Shown here piece after piece: positions 18,062 to 27,092 of a stretch of 64,000 nucleotides of DNA. Source of the DNA: an uncultured Bradyrhizobium sp. (GTDB lineage Bacteria > Pseudomonadota > Alphaproteobacteria > Rhizobiales > Xanthobacteraceae). The notes beneath the pieces were generated by a model. The model saw nothing but the letters and a program-made list of their open reading frames with translations, did no database searches and was not told the origin of the DNA. The position numbers were made by a program, and so were the translations under genes. How positions within the stretch are numbered: position 1 is the stretch's first letter; every line of letters begins with the position of its first letter. The DNA lies in the NCBI RefSeq assembly GCF_947648125.1, contig NZ_CANSMR010000006.1:248001-312000 (forward strand), in the 5' to 3' direction.

Positions 18062-18793
18062 ATGGGACGCATCATTTGCTGCGGGCTTGGCCCTGGCGAT
18101 CCGGATTTGATGAGCGTGCGCGCCGACCGGACGGTGCGTGCCGCGAAGCACGTCGCCTATTTTCGCAAGAAGGGCCAGCACGGACAGGCGCGACGCATTG
18201 TCGAAGGCATGCTCGCCGCCGACGTCAGCGAGTATCCGATGGAATATCCGGTCACGACCGAGATCGCGTTCGACAGTCCGGACTATGCGCGGCTGCTTGC
18301 GGGCTTCTATGACGAATGGACCGAGCGGCTGGCGCGGCTCGCGCGCGCGATCGACGTCGTCGTGCTCTGCGAGGGCGATCCTTATTTCTATGGCTCGTTC
18401 ATGCACCTGCATACGCGCCTGCAGGGGCGGGTCGAGATCGAGGTGATTGCCGGCATTCCCGGAATGGTCGGTTGCTGGAATGCGGTCGGCCGGCCGATCG
18501 CGCTCGCCGACGATGTGACCACCGTGCTGATGGGCACGCTGCCGGAGGCTGAGCTCGAGCAGCGGATGCGCGGCTCCGACGCGCTGGTCGTGATGAAGAC
18601 CGGCCGCAATCTGAAAAAGATCCGCCGCGCGCTCGCGTCCGCGGGCCGCATCGACGATGCGTGGCTCGTCGAACGCGGCACCATGCCGGATCAGCGGGTC
18701 GCGCGGCTCGCCGATCTCGCTGAGGCGGACTGTCCGTATTTTGCGATCGTGCTGGTGCACGGGCAGGGGCGGCGCAGGGAGGCGGCGCAATGA
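18062..18793 (+). CDS. cobI: Precorrin-2 C20-methyltransferase CobI
   Basis: 243 residues from the ATG two bases after the cobH TAG; a GTG overlapping that stop adds one residue. It is a SAM-dependent tetrapyrrole methyltransferase: N-terminal CCGLGPGDPDLMSVRADRTV, then VVLCEGDPYFYGSFMHLH with the GDP(Y) substrate loop, VEVIAGIPGM-type segment, and a C-terminal VERGTMPDQRVARL. It adds the C20 methyl that is later lost in ring contraction. It overlaps cobJ by ATGA, and the two share a fold but act at consecutive steps around CobG. Confidence 0.94.
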   Translation: MGRIICCGLGPGDPDLMSVRADRTVRAAKHVAYFRKKGQHGQARRIVEGMLAADVSEYPMEYPVTTEIAFDSPDYARLLAGFYDEWTERLARLARAIDVVVLCEGDPYFYGSFMHLHTRLQGRVEIEVIAGIPGMVGCWNAVGRPIALADDVTTVLMGTLPEAELEQRMRGSDALVVMKTGRNLKKIRRALASAGRIDDAWLVERGTMPDQRVARLADLAEADCPYFAIVLVHGQGRRREAAQ

Positions 18794-19524
18794 CGGGCAC
18801 GCTGACCATCGCGGGGCTGGGGCCGGGCGACGAGTCGCTGATCACGCCGGAGGTCTCAGCTGCGCTCGCAACGGCGACCGACATCGTCGGCTATGCGCCT
18901 TATGTGACTCGTGTGCAGCCGCGCGACGGGCTCACGCTGCATCCCTCGGACAATCGCGTGGAGTTGCAGCGCGCTAGCGAGGCACTGCGGCTAGCGTCTG
19001 AAGGCCGGCGCGTCGTGGTGGTGTCATCAGGCGACCCCGGCGTCTTCGCAATGGCGTCCGCCGTGTTCGAAGCACTCGAGGACGCGCCGCAATGGCACGA
19101 CCTCACCATTCGCGTCCTGCCCGGCGTGACCGCGATGCTGGCGGCGGCGGCGAGTGCCGGCGCGCCGCTCGGCCATGATTTTTGCGCGATCAACCTCTCC
19201 GACAATCTAAAACCCTGGCCGCTGATCGAGCAGCGCCTGCGGCTCGCGGCCGAAGCCGATTTCGCGATCGCGATGTACAACCCGCGCTCGGCCAGCCGGC
19301 CGGAAGGTTTTGCGCGGACGCTCGAGATCTTGAAAGAGGCGGGCTGTGGCGAGCGGATCGTGATTTTCGCGCGCGCCGTCAGCACGCCCGAGCAGCGGAT
19401 CGAGACGGTCGAACTGCGCGACGCGAAGCCCGAGATGGCCGATATGCGGACGCTTGTGATCGTCTGTAATTCGACGACGCGGCGGGTCGGCCGCTGGGTC
19501 TATGCGCCGAGGCAGGTCCGATGA
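18790..19524 (+). CDS. cobJ: Precorrin-3B C17-methyltransferase CobJ
   Basis: 244 residues. A SAM-dependent methyltransferase of the tetrapyrrole family that methylates C17 with ring contraction to precorrin-4. Motifs seen are IAGLGPGDESLITPEV at the N-terminus, IVGYAPYVTRV, VVVSSGDPGVFAMASAV (substrate loop) and VLPGVTAMLAAAASAGAPLGHDFCAINLSDNL. The C-terminal CNSTTRRVGRWVYAPRQ closes the domain. Its last 25 bp overlap, tail to tail, the 3' end of the inverted cobK. Any transcript reaching cobL from upstream must therefore cross cobK in antisense. Confidence 0.94.
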   Translation: MTGTLTIAGLGPGDESLITPEVSAALATATDIVGYAPYVTRVQPRDGLTLHPSDNRVELQRASEALRLASEGRRVVVVSSGDPGVFAMASAVFEALEDAPQWHDLTIRVLPGVTAMLAAAASAGAPLGHDFCAINLSDNLKPWPLIEQRLRLAAEADFAIAMYNPRSASRPEGFARTLEILKEAGCGERIVIFARAVSTPEQRIETVELRDAKPEMADMRTLVIVCNSTTRRVGRWVYAPRQVR

Positions 19525-20249
19525 CCGAGCCATTCCATCACCTCGCTCACGCTTTCCACCCGCTGCCTCTCGGGCAGCGGCGGCCGCGTGATCATGATGA
19601 CGGGAAGGCCGAGCGTGCGGGCGGCGTCGATCTTGGCGCGCGCGCCACCTCCGCCGGAATTGCGGGCGACGATCCACGCGATGCGACGCGCACGCATCAT
19701 CTCGAGCTCGTTGTCGAGCGTGAATGGCCCGCGCGAGACGATGACGTCGGCACCGGGCAATGGCAGCCTCTCGTCGGGTGGGTCGACGAAACGCAGCGTA
19801 TAGGCATGCTGCGGCTGGCTGCCGAAGGGCGCGATGTGCTGGCGGCCGATCGCGAGGAACACGTTGGCGCGGCTGTCCGGCAAGGCCGCGACCGCCGATA
19901 CGACGTCCGCGACCTCGATCCAGCGATCGTCGGATGTTTTGTCCCAGGGCGCACGTTCGAGCGCGAGCAGCGATGTTGCGGTTTGCGCGCAGGCGGCGAT
20001 CGCGTTGCGGCTCATCTCGGCCGCGAAGGGGTGCGTCGCGTCGATCACATGCGTGATGCCTTCGCGACGCAGATAGTCGGCAAGACCATTGACACCGCCG
20101 AAGCCGCCGATCCGCGTCGGCAGCGGTTGTTCAGCGGGAGCGGCGGTGCGTCCGCCATAGGAATAGACCGCGTCGATGCCCGCGCGTGCGATTGTCGCGG
20201 CAAGCGAACTGGCGTCGGCCGTTCCGCCCAGGATCAGGGCGCGCATCAT
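19500..20249 (-). CDS. cobK: Precorrin-6A reductase CobK, inverted within the operon
   Basis: 249 residues, starting MMRALILGGTADASSLA; the second ATG, 3 bases in, is equally possible. It is an NADPH-dependent enzyme that reduces precorrin-6A to dihydro-precorrin-6. The N-terminal nucleotide-binding motif ILGGTADA, HVIDATHPFAAEMSRNA and RGPFTLDNE are typical. It is the only gene of the corrin series here on the opposite strand. Its ATG and the cobL ATG interlock on the sequence CATG, and its 3' end overlaps cobJ. Its promoter must therefore lie inside cobL coding sequence, or it depends on distant transcription from the minus strand. Confidence 0.93.
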   Translation of the reverse strand: MMRALILGGTADASSLAATIARAGIDAVYSYGGRTAAPAEQPLPTRIGGFGGVNGLADYLRREGITHVIDATHPFAAEMSRNAIAACAQTATSLLALERAPWDKTSDDRWIEVADVVSAVAALPDSRANVFLAIGRQHIAPFGSQPQHAYTLRFVDPPDERLPLPGADVIVSRGPFTLDNELEMMRARRIAWIVARNSGGGGARAKIDAARTLGLPVIMITRPPLPERQRVESVSEVMEWLGHRTCLGA

Positions 20250-21429
20250 GGGTAGTCCCTGGTTGACCATCATCGGCATCGGCGAAGATGGCCTTGCCAG
20301 CCTCTCCGACGCAAGTCGAAAGGCACTTCGCGAAGCCGAAACGATTTTCGGCGGTGAACGGCATCTCGCTCTGGCCGGCATCACCGACCGCGGCCGTGCC
20401 TGGCCGGTGCCGTTCGATGCGGATATCGTGCTTGAATGCCGGGGGCGGCCGACTGTGGTGCTCGCCTCGGGCGATCCGTTCTGGCATGGCGTCGGCGGAA
20501 GCCTTGTCGGGAAATTGCAGGCCGGAGAGTGGGTCGCGCATTCCGCACCGTCGACGTTCTCGCTGGCGGCGGCACGTTTGGGCTGGCGGCTCGAGAACGT
20601 CGTCTGCCTCGGCCTTCATGCCGCACCGTTCGAACGGCTGTTGCCGCATCTCGCGCGCGACGCACGGATCATCTGCCTGGTGCGCGATGGCAGCGCGGCT
20701 TCCGATCTCGCGCGATGGCTCACGGACCACGGCTGGGGTCCGTCGGCGATGTGGACGCTTTCCGCACTTGGCGGACCGCGTGAATCCATCGCGCAGCATC
20801 GCGCCGCCAGCTACGCTGGCGATTCAAACGACAGCTTGGTCGCTGTTGCACTGGAGGCGACGGGAGCGCAGGGGATCGCGCGCAGCTCGGGTCTTCCCGA
20901 CGCACTCTTCGTGCACGACGGACAACTGACGAAACGGCCGGTCCGTGCGCTTGCGCTGTCGGCGCTTTCGCCGCGGCCTGGTGAGCGGCTATGGGACGTC
21001 GGCGCGGGCTCGGGCTCGATCTCGATCGAATGGGCGCTCTGTGGCGGGACGGCGATCGCCGTCGAGGCTCGCGGCGAACGCGCCGCCAACATCCGCAGCA
21101 ATGCTGCGAGCTTTGGCCTGACGCATCGGATTACGATCATCGAAGGCGAGGCCCCCGGCATTCTGTCAGACCTCGAAGCGCCTGATGCCGTGTTCATCGG
21201 TGGCGGCCTCGATGCTGATATGTTCGATGCAATCTGGTCGCGCATCGCGCCGGGCGCGCGGCTGGTCGCGCATGCTGTGACCTTGGAAACCGAGGCGCTG
21301 CTCTCCGATCTGCACCAGCGCCATGGCGGCGAATTGATGCGCCTGGAGATCGCTCAGGCCGAGCCGTTGGGCCGGTATCGCTCCTGGAAGGCGGCGCGGC
21401 CGATTGTCCAATGGAGCGTGGCTCGATGA
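20248..21429 (+). CDS. cobL: Precorrin-6Y C5,15-methyltransferase (decarboxylating) CobL
   Basis: 393 residues, starting MGSPWLTIIGIGEDG. It is a two-domain fusion: an N-terminal CbiE-like tetrapyrrole methyltransferase (IIGIGEDGLASLSDAS, FGGERHL, VVLASGDPFWHGVG) to about residue 200, and a C-terminal CbiT-like methyltransferase with the SAM motif LWDVGAGSGSISIEWAL near residue 250. It methylates C5 and C15 and decarboxylates the C12 acetate. The start codon interlocks head to head with that of cobK. The stop overlaps the cobE start by ATGA. Confidence 0.94.
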   Translation: MGSPWLTIIGIGEDGLASLSDASRKALREAETIFGGERHLALAGITDRGRAWPVPFDADIVLECRGRPTVVLASGDPFWHGVGGSLVGKLQAGEWVAHSAPSTFSLAAARLGWRLENVVCLGLHAAPFERLLPHLARDARIICLVRDGSAASDLARWLTDHGWGPSAMWTLSALGGPRESIAQHRAASYAGDSNDSLVAVALEATGAQGIARSSGLPDALFVHDGQLTKRPVRALALSALSPRPGERLWDVGAGSGSISIEWALCGGTAIAVEARGERAANIRSNAASFGLTHRITIIEGEAPGILSDLEAPDAVFIGGGLDADMFDAIWSRIAPGARLVAHAVTLETEALLSDLHQRHGGELMRLEIAQAEPLGRYRSWKAARPIVQWSVAR

Positions 21430-21794
21430 AGGTCGTGGGCCTGGGATTCAGAAGCAATGCCAGTGTCGTGTCCTTGCGCGATGCGCTCGATGCGGTCGGC
21501 GGTTCCAAGGGGCTTGCGGCGATTGCAACAGTGAGTGACAAGGCCGATGCGGCGGCATTGAAGGCGCTGGCCCAGGAACTGGGATTGCCGATCCGAAGCA
21601 TTCCTGCCGAGATGTTGGCTAAGATAAAGACCGCAACGCAATCCGAACTCATCAAGGCCAGGTTCGGGACGGGATCGGTTGCCGAAGCCGCCGCAGTCGC
21701 TGCCGCAGGGCGCGGCGCTCGCCTGATTTCGGTCAGGGCCGTGTCGCAGGATCGGATGGCTACTGCGGCGATCGCAGAAGGAGACGGCGAATGA
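21426..21794 (+). CDS. cobE: CobE, cobalamin biosynthesis protein (CbiG C-terminal-like)
   Basis: 122 residues. It starts at the ATGA overlap with cobL ([17 protein letters not shown]) and ends in an ATGA overlap with cobM. It matches the CobE / CbiG_C family: a small alpha/beta domain with [10 protein letters not shown], the [12 protein letters not shown] stretch and a C-terminal segment with [17 protein letters not shown]. CobE is required for aerobic cobalamin synthesis in the classical organism, but its exact step is not settled as far as I know. Related CbiG proteins open the delta-lactone ring in the anaerobic route, which is not expected to be the job here. Confidence 0.88.
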   Translation: MKVVGLGFRSNASVVSLRDALDAVGGSKGLAAIATVSDKADAAALKALAQELGLPIRSIPAEMLAKIKTATQSELIKARFGTGSVAEAAAVAAAGRGARLISVRAVSQDRMATAAIAEGDGE

Positions 21795-22576
21795 CGGTGC
21801 ATTTCATCGGCGCAGGGCCGGGCGCCGCCGATCTCCTGACCCTGCGCGGGCGCGATCTCATCGCCGCTTGCCCGGTCTGTCTCTATGCCGGGTCGTTGGT
21901 CCCCGCGGGCGTGTTGGCGCATTGCCCGAAGGATGCGCGCATCGTCAACACGGCATCGATGTCGCTCGACGACATCATCGCCGAGATCGCCGCGGCGCAT
22001 GCCGAGGGCAAGGACGTCGCGCGGCTGCATTCGGGCGATCTCTCGATCTGGTCGGCGATGGGGGAACAGCTGCGCCGATTGCGCGCGTTGCAGATTCCCT
22101 ATTCGGTCACGCCCGGCGTGCCGGCTTTCTCGGCGGCCGCGGCGGCACTGGAGGCCGAGCTGACGCTGCCCGGCCTCGCACAGTCGGTGGTGCTGACCCG
22201 CACGCCGGGCCGCGCCAGCGCGATGCCTGACGGCGAGACGCTCGCAGCCTTTGCCGCGACCGGCGCGGTGCTCGCCATCCATCTGTCGATCCATCTGCTG
22301 GACAAGGTCGTCGCTGAGCTCACGCCGCATTATGGCGCCGACTGCCCGGTGGCGATCGTCTGGCGCGCGAGCTGGCCGGAACAGCGCATCGTGCGTGCCA
22401 CGCTTGCGACCCTCGATGCCGCGGTCGGCCCCGAGCTCGAACGCACCGCGCTTATCCTGGTCGGCAAGACGCTCGGCGCCGGCGAATTCGCCGAGAGCCG
22501 TCTCTATGCGGCCGACTATGACCGCCGCTATCGGCCGGTGGGGCCGGAGCCGCGCTTTCCGGACTCATCGCGATGA
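21791..22576 (+). CDS. cobM: Precorrin-4 C11-methyltransferase CobM
   Basis: 261 residues. It is a tetrapyrrole methyltransferase: [20 protein letters not shown] at the N-terminus, [31 protein letters not shown] (substrate loop), [17 protein letters not shown], and the C-terminal [19 protein letters not shown]. It methylates precorrin-4 at C11 to give precorrin-5, before CobF acts. It is coupled by ATGA overlaps on both sides, to cobE and to cobB. Near-identical motif spacing to cobI and cobJ reflects the shared fold; the assignment to C11 rests on the HSGDLSIW block and the position. Confidence 0.93.
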   Translation: MTVHFIGAGPGAADLLTLRGRDLIAACPVCLYAGSLVPAGVLAHCPKDARIVNTASMSLDDIIAEIAAAHAEGKDVARLHSGDLSIWSAMGEQLRRLRALQIPYSVTPGVPAFSAAAAALEAELTLPGLAQSVVLTRTPGRASAMPDGETLAAFAATGAVLAIHLSIHLLDKVVAELTPHYGADCPVAIVWRASWPEQRIVRATLATLDAAVGPELERTALILVGKTLGAGEFAESRLYAADYDRRYRPVGPEPRFPDSSR

Positions 22577-23883
22577 CCGCGGGGCTCGTGATCTCGGCAC
22601 CGGCATCCGGCGTCGGCAAGACGACGCTGACCCTGGCGCTGGCGCGCGCCTATCGCAATCGCGGGCTGAAGGTGCAATGCCTCAAGAGCGGGCCCGACTA
22701 CATCGATCCCGCCTTTCACGCGGTCGCAACGGGACGCGCATCCGTCAACATCGATAGCTGGGCGATGGCGTCGGGTGCGATCGCGCATCTGGCAGGCCGC
22801 GGTGCGGACGCCGATCTGGTGCTGGCCGAAGGCTCGATGGGATTGTTCGACGGCGTCGCCGCGCGTGGTGTCTCGGGCACTGGCGCCACCGCCGATATTG
22901 CAGAGATGATGGGATGGCCTGTGCTGTTGGTGATCGATCCCTCCGGCCAGGCACAGACCGCTGCGGCCGTCGCGGCGGGATTGCGCGATTTTCGCGCCGG
23001 CGTGCGGCTTGCCGGTGTCGTCCTAAATCGCGTCGCCAGTGCGCGGCACGAAGCGCTGGTGCGCAGTGCCATGGCGGGGGCGGGCATTCCGGTGTTGGGT
23101 GCGCTTCCCCGCCACGCCGAGATCGCCTTGCCGAAGCGGCATCTCGGCCTGGTGCAGGCCGAGGAGCAGGCCGAGATCGACGGTCTGATAAGCGAGGCCG
23201 CGCGCTTCGTCGTCGAGCATGTCGATCTCGACGCCGTGTTGCAATCGGCGCGCGCCTGGTCGCCGCAATCGGCCGCGCAGGGCATCAAGATCACGCCGCC
23301 GGGCCAGCGGATTGCGCTCGCGCGCGACGCCGCATTCTCGTTCGTCTACCCGCACGTGCTGGAAGCATGGCGCGCGGCCGGCGCAGAGATCGTGACGTTC
23401 TCGCCGCTTGCCGACGAAGGTCCCGACGCGAACGCCGATGTGTGCTGGCTGCCCGGCGGCTATCCCGAGCTGCATGCCGCACGGCTTGCTTCCAACACGC
23501 GATTTCTTGGGCAGTTGCGCGCCTTTGCTGAGACGAAGCCGGTTCATGGCGAGTGCGGCGGCTACATGGTGCTGGGCACGGCGTTGACCGATGCCGAAGG
23601 CGTGCGCCACCCGATGGCGGGCTTGCTCGGCCTTGAGACCAGCTATGCCAAGCGCCGCATGCATCTGGGCTACCGGCTCGCCGAACTGGCCGCGGCGATG
23701 CCCGGGCACGGTCCAGGCGCGCGCCTGCGCGGCCACGAATTTCACTATTCGACGATCATCACGCAGCCGGACACGCCGCTCGCGGTGGTGCGCGATGCGA
23801 CCGGCGCGATCGTGGCCGAAACCGGATCGCGGCGGGGTAACGCAACGGGTACATTCTTCCATCTGATCGCGGAGGACCGATGA
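22573..23883 (+). CDS. cobB: Hydrogenobyrinic acid a,c-diamide synthase CobB
   Basis: 436 residues. It is a glutamine-dependent amidotransferase that amidates the a and c carboxyls, the last step before cobalt insertion. The N-terminal ATP domain carries [18 protein letters not shown] and [19 protein letters not shown]; the latter is diagnostic of CobB/CbiA. The C-terminal class I-like glutaminase domain has [14 protein letters not shown] and the nucleophile in [14 protein letters not shown], with REFHYST-type sequence (GHEFHYSTI) near residue 388. It starts at the ATGA overlap with cobM and ends in one with cobA. Confidence 0.94.
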   Translation: MTAGLVISAPASGVGKTTLTLALARAYRNRGLKVQCLKSGPDYIDPAFHAVATGRASVNIDSWAMASGAIAHLAGRGADADLVLAEGSMGLFDGVAARGVSGTGATADIAEMMGWPVLLVIDPSGQAQTAAAVAAGLRDFRAGVRLAGVVLNRVASARHEALVRSAMAGAGIPVLGALPRHAEIALPKRHLGLVQAEEQAEIDGLISEAARFVVEHVDLDAVLQSARAWSPQSAAQGIKITPPGQRIALARDAAFSFVYPHVLEAWRAAGAEIVTFSPLADEGPDANADVCWLPGGYPELHAARLASNTRFLGQLRAFAETKPVHGECGGYMVLGTALTDAEGVRHPMAGLLGLETSYAKRRMHLGYRLAELAAAMPGHGPGARLRGHEFHYSTIITQPDTPLAVVRDATGAIVAETGSRRGNATGTFFHLIAEDR

Positions 23884-24608
23884 GCGGATTCGTCTCCTTC
23901 GTCTCGGCCGGCCCCGGCGATCCCGAACTCCTGACCATGAAAGGGGCCGCGCGGCTGCGCGAGGCCGATGTGGTTCTCTACGATGACCTCGCCTCGGGTG
24001 CGATCCTCGATCTCGCGCGCTCCGGCGCCAATCTCGTCGCAGTCGGCAAGCGCGCCGGCCGCCTCTCGGCGAAGCAGCATCATGTCAGCCGGCTGCTGGT
24101 CGACTACGCGGCGGCCGGCGTGCGCGTGGTGCGGCTGAAATCCGGTGACGCCGGCATCTTTGGGCGGCTCGAGGAGGAGATCGAGGCGTTGCGCGCGGCC
24201 GGCATCGGCTATGAGATCATTCCCGGCGTGACCTCAGCCTCGGTTGCAGCGGCGCAGGCCGGCATTCCGCTGACGCGGCGGCTGACCTCGCGCCGGGTCC
24301 AGTTCGTGACCGGCGCCGACGTCACCGGCGAGTTGCCCGCGGATTTGAATTGGGCAGCGCTGGCCGATCCGGAAGCCACCACCGTCGTCTATATGGGCCG
24401 GCGCACCTTTCCGGCCTTGGCCGCGAAGCTGATCGCACATGGCCTTTCCCCCGAGACGCCTGCGCTGCTGGCGGAGTCGCTTGGCCACGCCGACGAGCGG
24501 ATTGTCCGCACCACGATCGCAGAGCTGGCCGAACGGCTCACGCATGCAGGCGCTGCCACCGCGGCTGCCGTCATTCTGTTCGGCGCGCTGGCGCCGGATC
24601 AAGGTTGA
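23880..24608 (+). CDS. cobA: Uroporphyrinogen-III C-methyltransferase CobA
   Basis: 242 residues. It methylates uroporphyrinogen III at C2 and C7 to precorrin-2, the entry to corrin and siroheme synthesis. Motifs seen are FVSAGPGDPELLTMKGAARL, ADVVLYDDLAS, VVRLKSGDAGIFGRLEEE and YEIIPGVTSASVAAAQAGIPLTRR, which together are the SUMT signature. There is no fused siroheme synthase (CysG) or HemD domain. It is placed near the end of the operon though it catalyses the first step, a common order. Spacing to cobF is 7 bp. No name conflict is intended with the adenosyltransferase sometimes called cobA in enteric bacteria. Confidence 0.94.
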   Translation: MSGFVSFVSAGPGDPELLTMKGAARLREADVVLYDDLASGAILDLARSGANLVAVGKRAGRLSAKQHHVSRLLVDYAAAGVRVVRLKSGDAGIFGRLEEEIEALRAAGIGYEIIPGVTSASVAAAQAGIPLTRRLTSRRVQFVTGADVTGELPADLNWAALADPEATTVVYMGRRTFPALAAKLIAHGLSPETPALLAESLGHADERIVRTTIAELAERLTHAGAATAAAVILFGALAPDQG

Positions 24609-24615
24609 TACGGCC

Positions 24616-25365
24616 ATGTTGACGCTGTCCCTGATCGGTATTGGTTGTGGCGATCCCCGGCAGCTCACCCTTGCTGCGATCGCCGCCATCAATGCCGCCG
24701 ACCTGGTCCTGATCCCGCGCAAGGGGACCGCGAAGTCCGATCTCGCCGATTTGCGCCGAACGATCTGCGCAGAGGCGTTGAACAACGACCGTACGCGCAT
24801 TGCCGAGTTCGACCTGCCGGTGCGTGACGCCGGTGAGGAGGACTATCGCAAGGGCGTCGACGATTGGCACGATGCGGTCGCCGCGGCCTGGTCACAGGAA
24901 ATCGCGCGCCATCTCGGCGGCGAGGGGCGCGTCGCCCTGCTGATCTGGGGCGATCCCTCCCTCTACGACTCGAGCCTGCGGATCGCGCAACGGCTCGATC
25001 CGTTGCCGTCGATCGAGGTGATCCCGGGCATCACGTCGATCCAGGCGCTGTGCGCGGCGCATGCGCTGCCGCTCAACGAGATCGGCGAGCCGTTCCTGGT
25101 CACGACAGGCCGGCGGTTGCGCGAGGCCGGCTGGCCCTCCGGCGTCGACACCATCGTCGTGATGCTCGACGGCGGCGCAGCCTTCCAGACGCTGGATCCG
25201 GAGGGCTTAAAGATCTGGTGGGGCGCCTATCTCGGCATGCCCGATCAGATCATCATGGCGGGGGAGTTGGCCGAGGCGGGCCCTCGCATCGTCGCTGCGC
25301 GGCGTGATGCGCGTGAGCGGCACGGCTGGATCATGGACAGCTACGTCCTCAAGCGGCGATCGTGA
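24616..25365 (+). CDS. cobF: Precorrin-6A synthase (deacetylating) CobF
   Basis: 249 residues, starting MLTLSLIGIGCGDPRQLT 7 bp after cobA. It is a SAM-dependent methyltransferase that methylates C1 of precorrin-5 and extrudes the acetyl group left by ring contraction; it is specific to the aerobic pathway. Features: GIGCGDPRQLTLAAI with the nucleotide loop, LVLIPRKGTAKSDLADLRR, VALLIWGDPSLYDSSLRIA and VIPGITSIQALCAAHALPLN. The C-terminus ends RDARERHGWIMDSYVLKRRS. It is the last gene of the riboswitch-led operon and is convergent with a small zinc-ribbon gene 37 bp away. Confidence 0.93.
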   Translation: MLTLSLIGIGCGDPRQLTLAAIAAINAADLVLIPRKGTAKSDLADLRRTICAEALNNDRTRIAEFDLPVRDAGEEDYRKGVDDWHDAVAAAWSQEIARHLGGEGRVALLIWGDPSLYDSSLRIAQRLDPLPSIEVIPGITSIQALCAAHALPLNEIGEPFLVTTGRRLREAGWPSGVDTIVVMLDGGAAFQTLDPEGLKIWWGAYLGMPDQIIMAGELAEAGPRIVAARRDARERHGWIMDSYVLKRRS

Positions 25366-25402
25366 TCGAGGAATTGCGTCGGCATTCCACGGAGCAGGGC
25401 GG

Positions 25403-25597
25403 CTATCCGGTCTTCAGCCCGCGAATCGAGGGTTGTATCGTCAGGCGGTAGGCCACGAGCTTGTCGCCATCGAACTGTTCGAGGGTTGTCTCGCAGACCG
25501 GGCAGCGATACTCGCCCTTGCTCCCTGATCCGGATGACAGCTCAAGGCGCCGGAATCCGGCCCCGCAGCGCGGACATGTGACGTCGTCCTTCTTCAT
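25403..25597 (-). CDS. Small zinc-ribbon protein
   Basis: 64 residues starting MKKDDVTCPRCGAGFRRLEL. The frame is open a further 22 codons upstream without a better start. Two knuckles, CPRC at residues 8-11 and CPVC near 31-34, are spaced like a rubredoxin-type zinc ribbon. The rest is short beta-like sequence and a C-terminal LVAYRLTIQPSIRG. No fused domain indicates a partner. It could be a small nucleic-acid or protein-binding zinc protein. Its position after cobF is probably incidental, as it runs in the opposite direction. Confidence 0.6.
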   Translation of the reverse strand: MKKDDVTCPRCGAGFRRLELSSGSGSKGEYRCPVCETTLEQFDGDKLVAYRLTIQPSIRGLKTG

Positions 25598-25952
25598 CAA
25601 CTCACCCCAGAACAACACCGGCGGTATCTTGTAACCCGGACCGCACGACAGAACTATGGTCATGGCCGGGAGAGCGACCGATCATTCCTGCATGGCAACG
25701 CCGATGCGATCCAGATCGAACATCCCGACCGCCAAACCGATCCCGCCCAGGAACGGACCGGCAACTGCAACGCATTCCGCAAACTCGGCAACAGCTTATG
25801 GCGTAACGTCGAAGCACGGTCTGACCCTTGCCCGCAGCGCAACAATGGGCTGCAATGTCGCGACGCCCGCAGTCCCTCCGATCCCCGATCAACGCGCGAT
25901 CGCCGGCGAACGCGAGGTTCGCCGGCGATCCTTCGCCATCAGCGGACGCCAC
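25598..25952. other. Gap with no convincing gene
   Basis: About 355 bp between the zinc-ribbon gene and the DUF417 gene. It probably holds the zinc-ribbon promoter. On the minus strand a stretch reading AEFAECVAVAGPFLGGIGLA and ending at 25688 looks protein-like, but a TAA interrupts it just upstream and no start is available. It may be the remnant of a small secreted protein gene; I do not call it. Confidence 0.4.
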
Positions 25953-26459
25953 CTATTGCCGCATCAGGCGAACCACGTCCTGCCGCAGCAGGTAGAGCGA
26001 CACGGCGAGCAGAACGACGTCCTTCATAAGGAAGGGCACGTTGCCGGTCATCGCGGGGAAGCCTCCGGCGGCAACGTCCCAACCATCAGGCATGAACGGG
26101 ATGATGGTGACCGTCGCGATGAAGGTGCCGGTCGAGCCGATGGCGCCGAGCACGCCGAGGCGCTTGTCCCAGAAGCCCGCCAGCAGCAGCGAGCCGAACG
26201 TCCACTCCGAGGCGCCGAGGAAGTAGCTGGCGCCGGCATGGCCGAAGGCTGGATAGAGCCACCAGATCAGTGGCCCGTTGCTGATGAACGGGACCAGCCG
26301 TTCGAATTCGTACGGAAACCATTTCTGGTACCCGAAGAACAGAAACATGATCACCATCGCGGCCCGGACGACGTGGTAGTCGAGATCCTCGGCAAGCAGG
26401 CCGGACCTGTAGAGTGCGCTGGCAAGTGGACTTTGCGTGGTGTTGGTAAGTGTGCTCAT
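25953..26459 (-). CDS. DUF417 (YkgB/RclC-like) inner-membrane protein
   Basis: 168 residues from MSTLTNTTQSP; an ATG 24 bp upstream lacks a ribosome-binding sequence. The protein contains four predicted membrane helices: VVRAAMVIMFLFFGYQKW near 35, IWWLYPAFGHAGASYFLGASEW and the following GSLLLAGFW, GAIGSTGTFIATVTIIPFM, and FLMKDVVLLAVSLYLL. The pattern FGYQKWFPYE...GPLIWW is characteristic of DUF417. In Escherichia coli the family member RclC is induced by reactive chlorine. Here it follows an AhpD-like peroxidase gene and lies near an RclR-like regulator, supporting a role in oxidant resistance. Molecular activity is unknown. Confidence 0.8.
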   Translation of the reverse strand: MSTLTNTTQSPLASALYRSGLLAEDLDYHVVRAAMVIMFLFFGYQKWFPYEFERLVPFISNGPLIWWLYPAFGHAGASYFLGASEWTFGSLLLAGFWDKRLGVLGAIGSTGTFIATVTIIPFMPDGWDVAAGGFPAMTGNVPFLMKDVVLLAVSLYLLRQDVVRLMRQ

Positions 26460-26495
26460 GGTCGTGATCTCTTCGTGTGACATCGTTCGGTCGCT

Positions 26496-27032
26496 CTAGG
26501 CGACCGCGGGGAAGTCGATGTCGGTGTCGTTGATGCGGTTGAAGACGTTGGTGAAGACGATGGTCGCGAACGCCAGGCTGATCTCGACCAGCTGCGCGTC
26601 GCTGTAGCCGGCGGCCTTGATCGCGGCGAAATCTTCGTCGCTGACGGTGCCGCTCGACTGTGCGAGCTTGCGGACAAAGCCGATCAGCACATCGGACTTG
26701 GCATCACCGGTCGGCGCGCCGTCGCGGATCTGCTTCAATGCGTCAGCCTTCACGCCGGCAAGCTTGGCGAGGTGAGAATGCGCGGCGACACAATAGTCGC
26801 AGCCGCCGGCCGCGCTGATCACGAGCTTGATGATCTCCCGATCGCGCTTGGAAAGGCTGCCGCCAGCGAGCACCGCATCGGCGGCAAGCATCGACTTGAG
26901 CGCGGCCGGGCCGTGGGCGGCGATCGCCGCGTAGGCGTTCGGGACGCTGCCGGCCGTCTTCTTGATCTGGGCGTAGATCTGGCCCGACGGACCGGTATCG
27001 GTTTCGAGATTGGGAACTGAGAGACGAGACAT
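26496..27032 (-). CDS. AhpD-like carboxymuconolactone decarboxylase-fold peroxidase
   Basis: 178 residues from MSRLSVPNLETDTG, preceded by GGAGTG. The alkylhydroperoxidase AhpD core motif is present: KRDREIIKLVISAAGGCDYCVAAHS holds the CxxC pair and following histidine (CDYCVAAH, around residues 79-86). It therefore can act as a thiol peroxidase or disulfide reductase rather than a true decarboxylase. Helices at both ends fit the all-alpha AhpD fold. It is first in a two-gene unit with the DUF417 gene (36 bp gap) and is divergent from the RclR-like regulator. Confidence 0.85.
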   Translation of the reverse strand: MSRLSVPNLETDTGPSGQIYAQIKKTAGSVPNAYAAIAAHGPAALKSMLAADAVLAGGSLSKRDREIIKLVISAAGGCDYCVAAHSHLAKLAGVKADALKQIRDGAPTGDAKSDVLIGFVRKLAQSSGTVSDEDFAAIKAAGYSDAQLVEISLAFATIVFTNVFNRINDTDIDFPAVA

Positions 27033-27092
27033 GGTGACACTCCGTGTTGGGGTTGGTGAGCGATTGCGGAGTGACAATAGGATCGGGATATG

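Noticed and set aside
25602-25952. Possible small gene or pseudogene on the minus strand upstream of the zinc-ribbon gene
   Set aside because: A protein-like tail (ECVAVAGPFLGG) is present, but a TAA interrupts it and there is no start or ribosome-binding sequence. The evidence is too weak to call.
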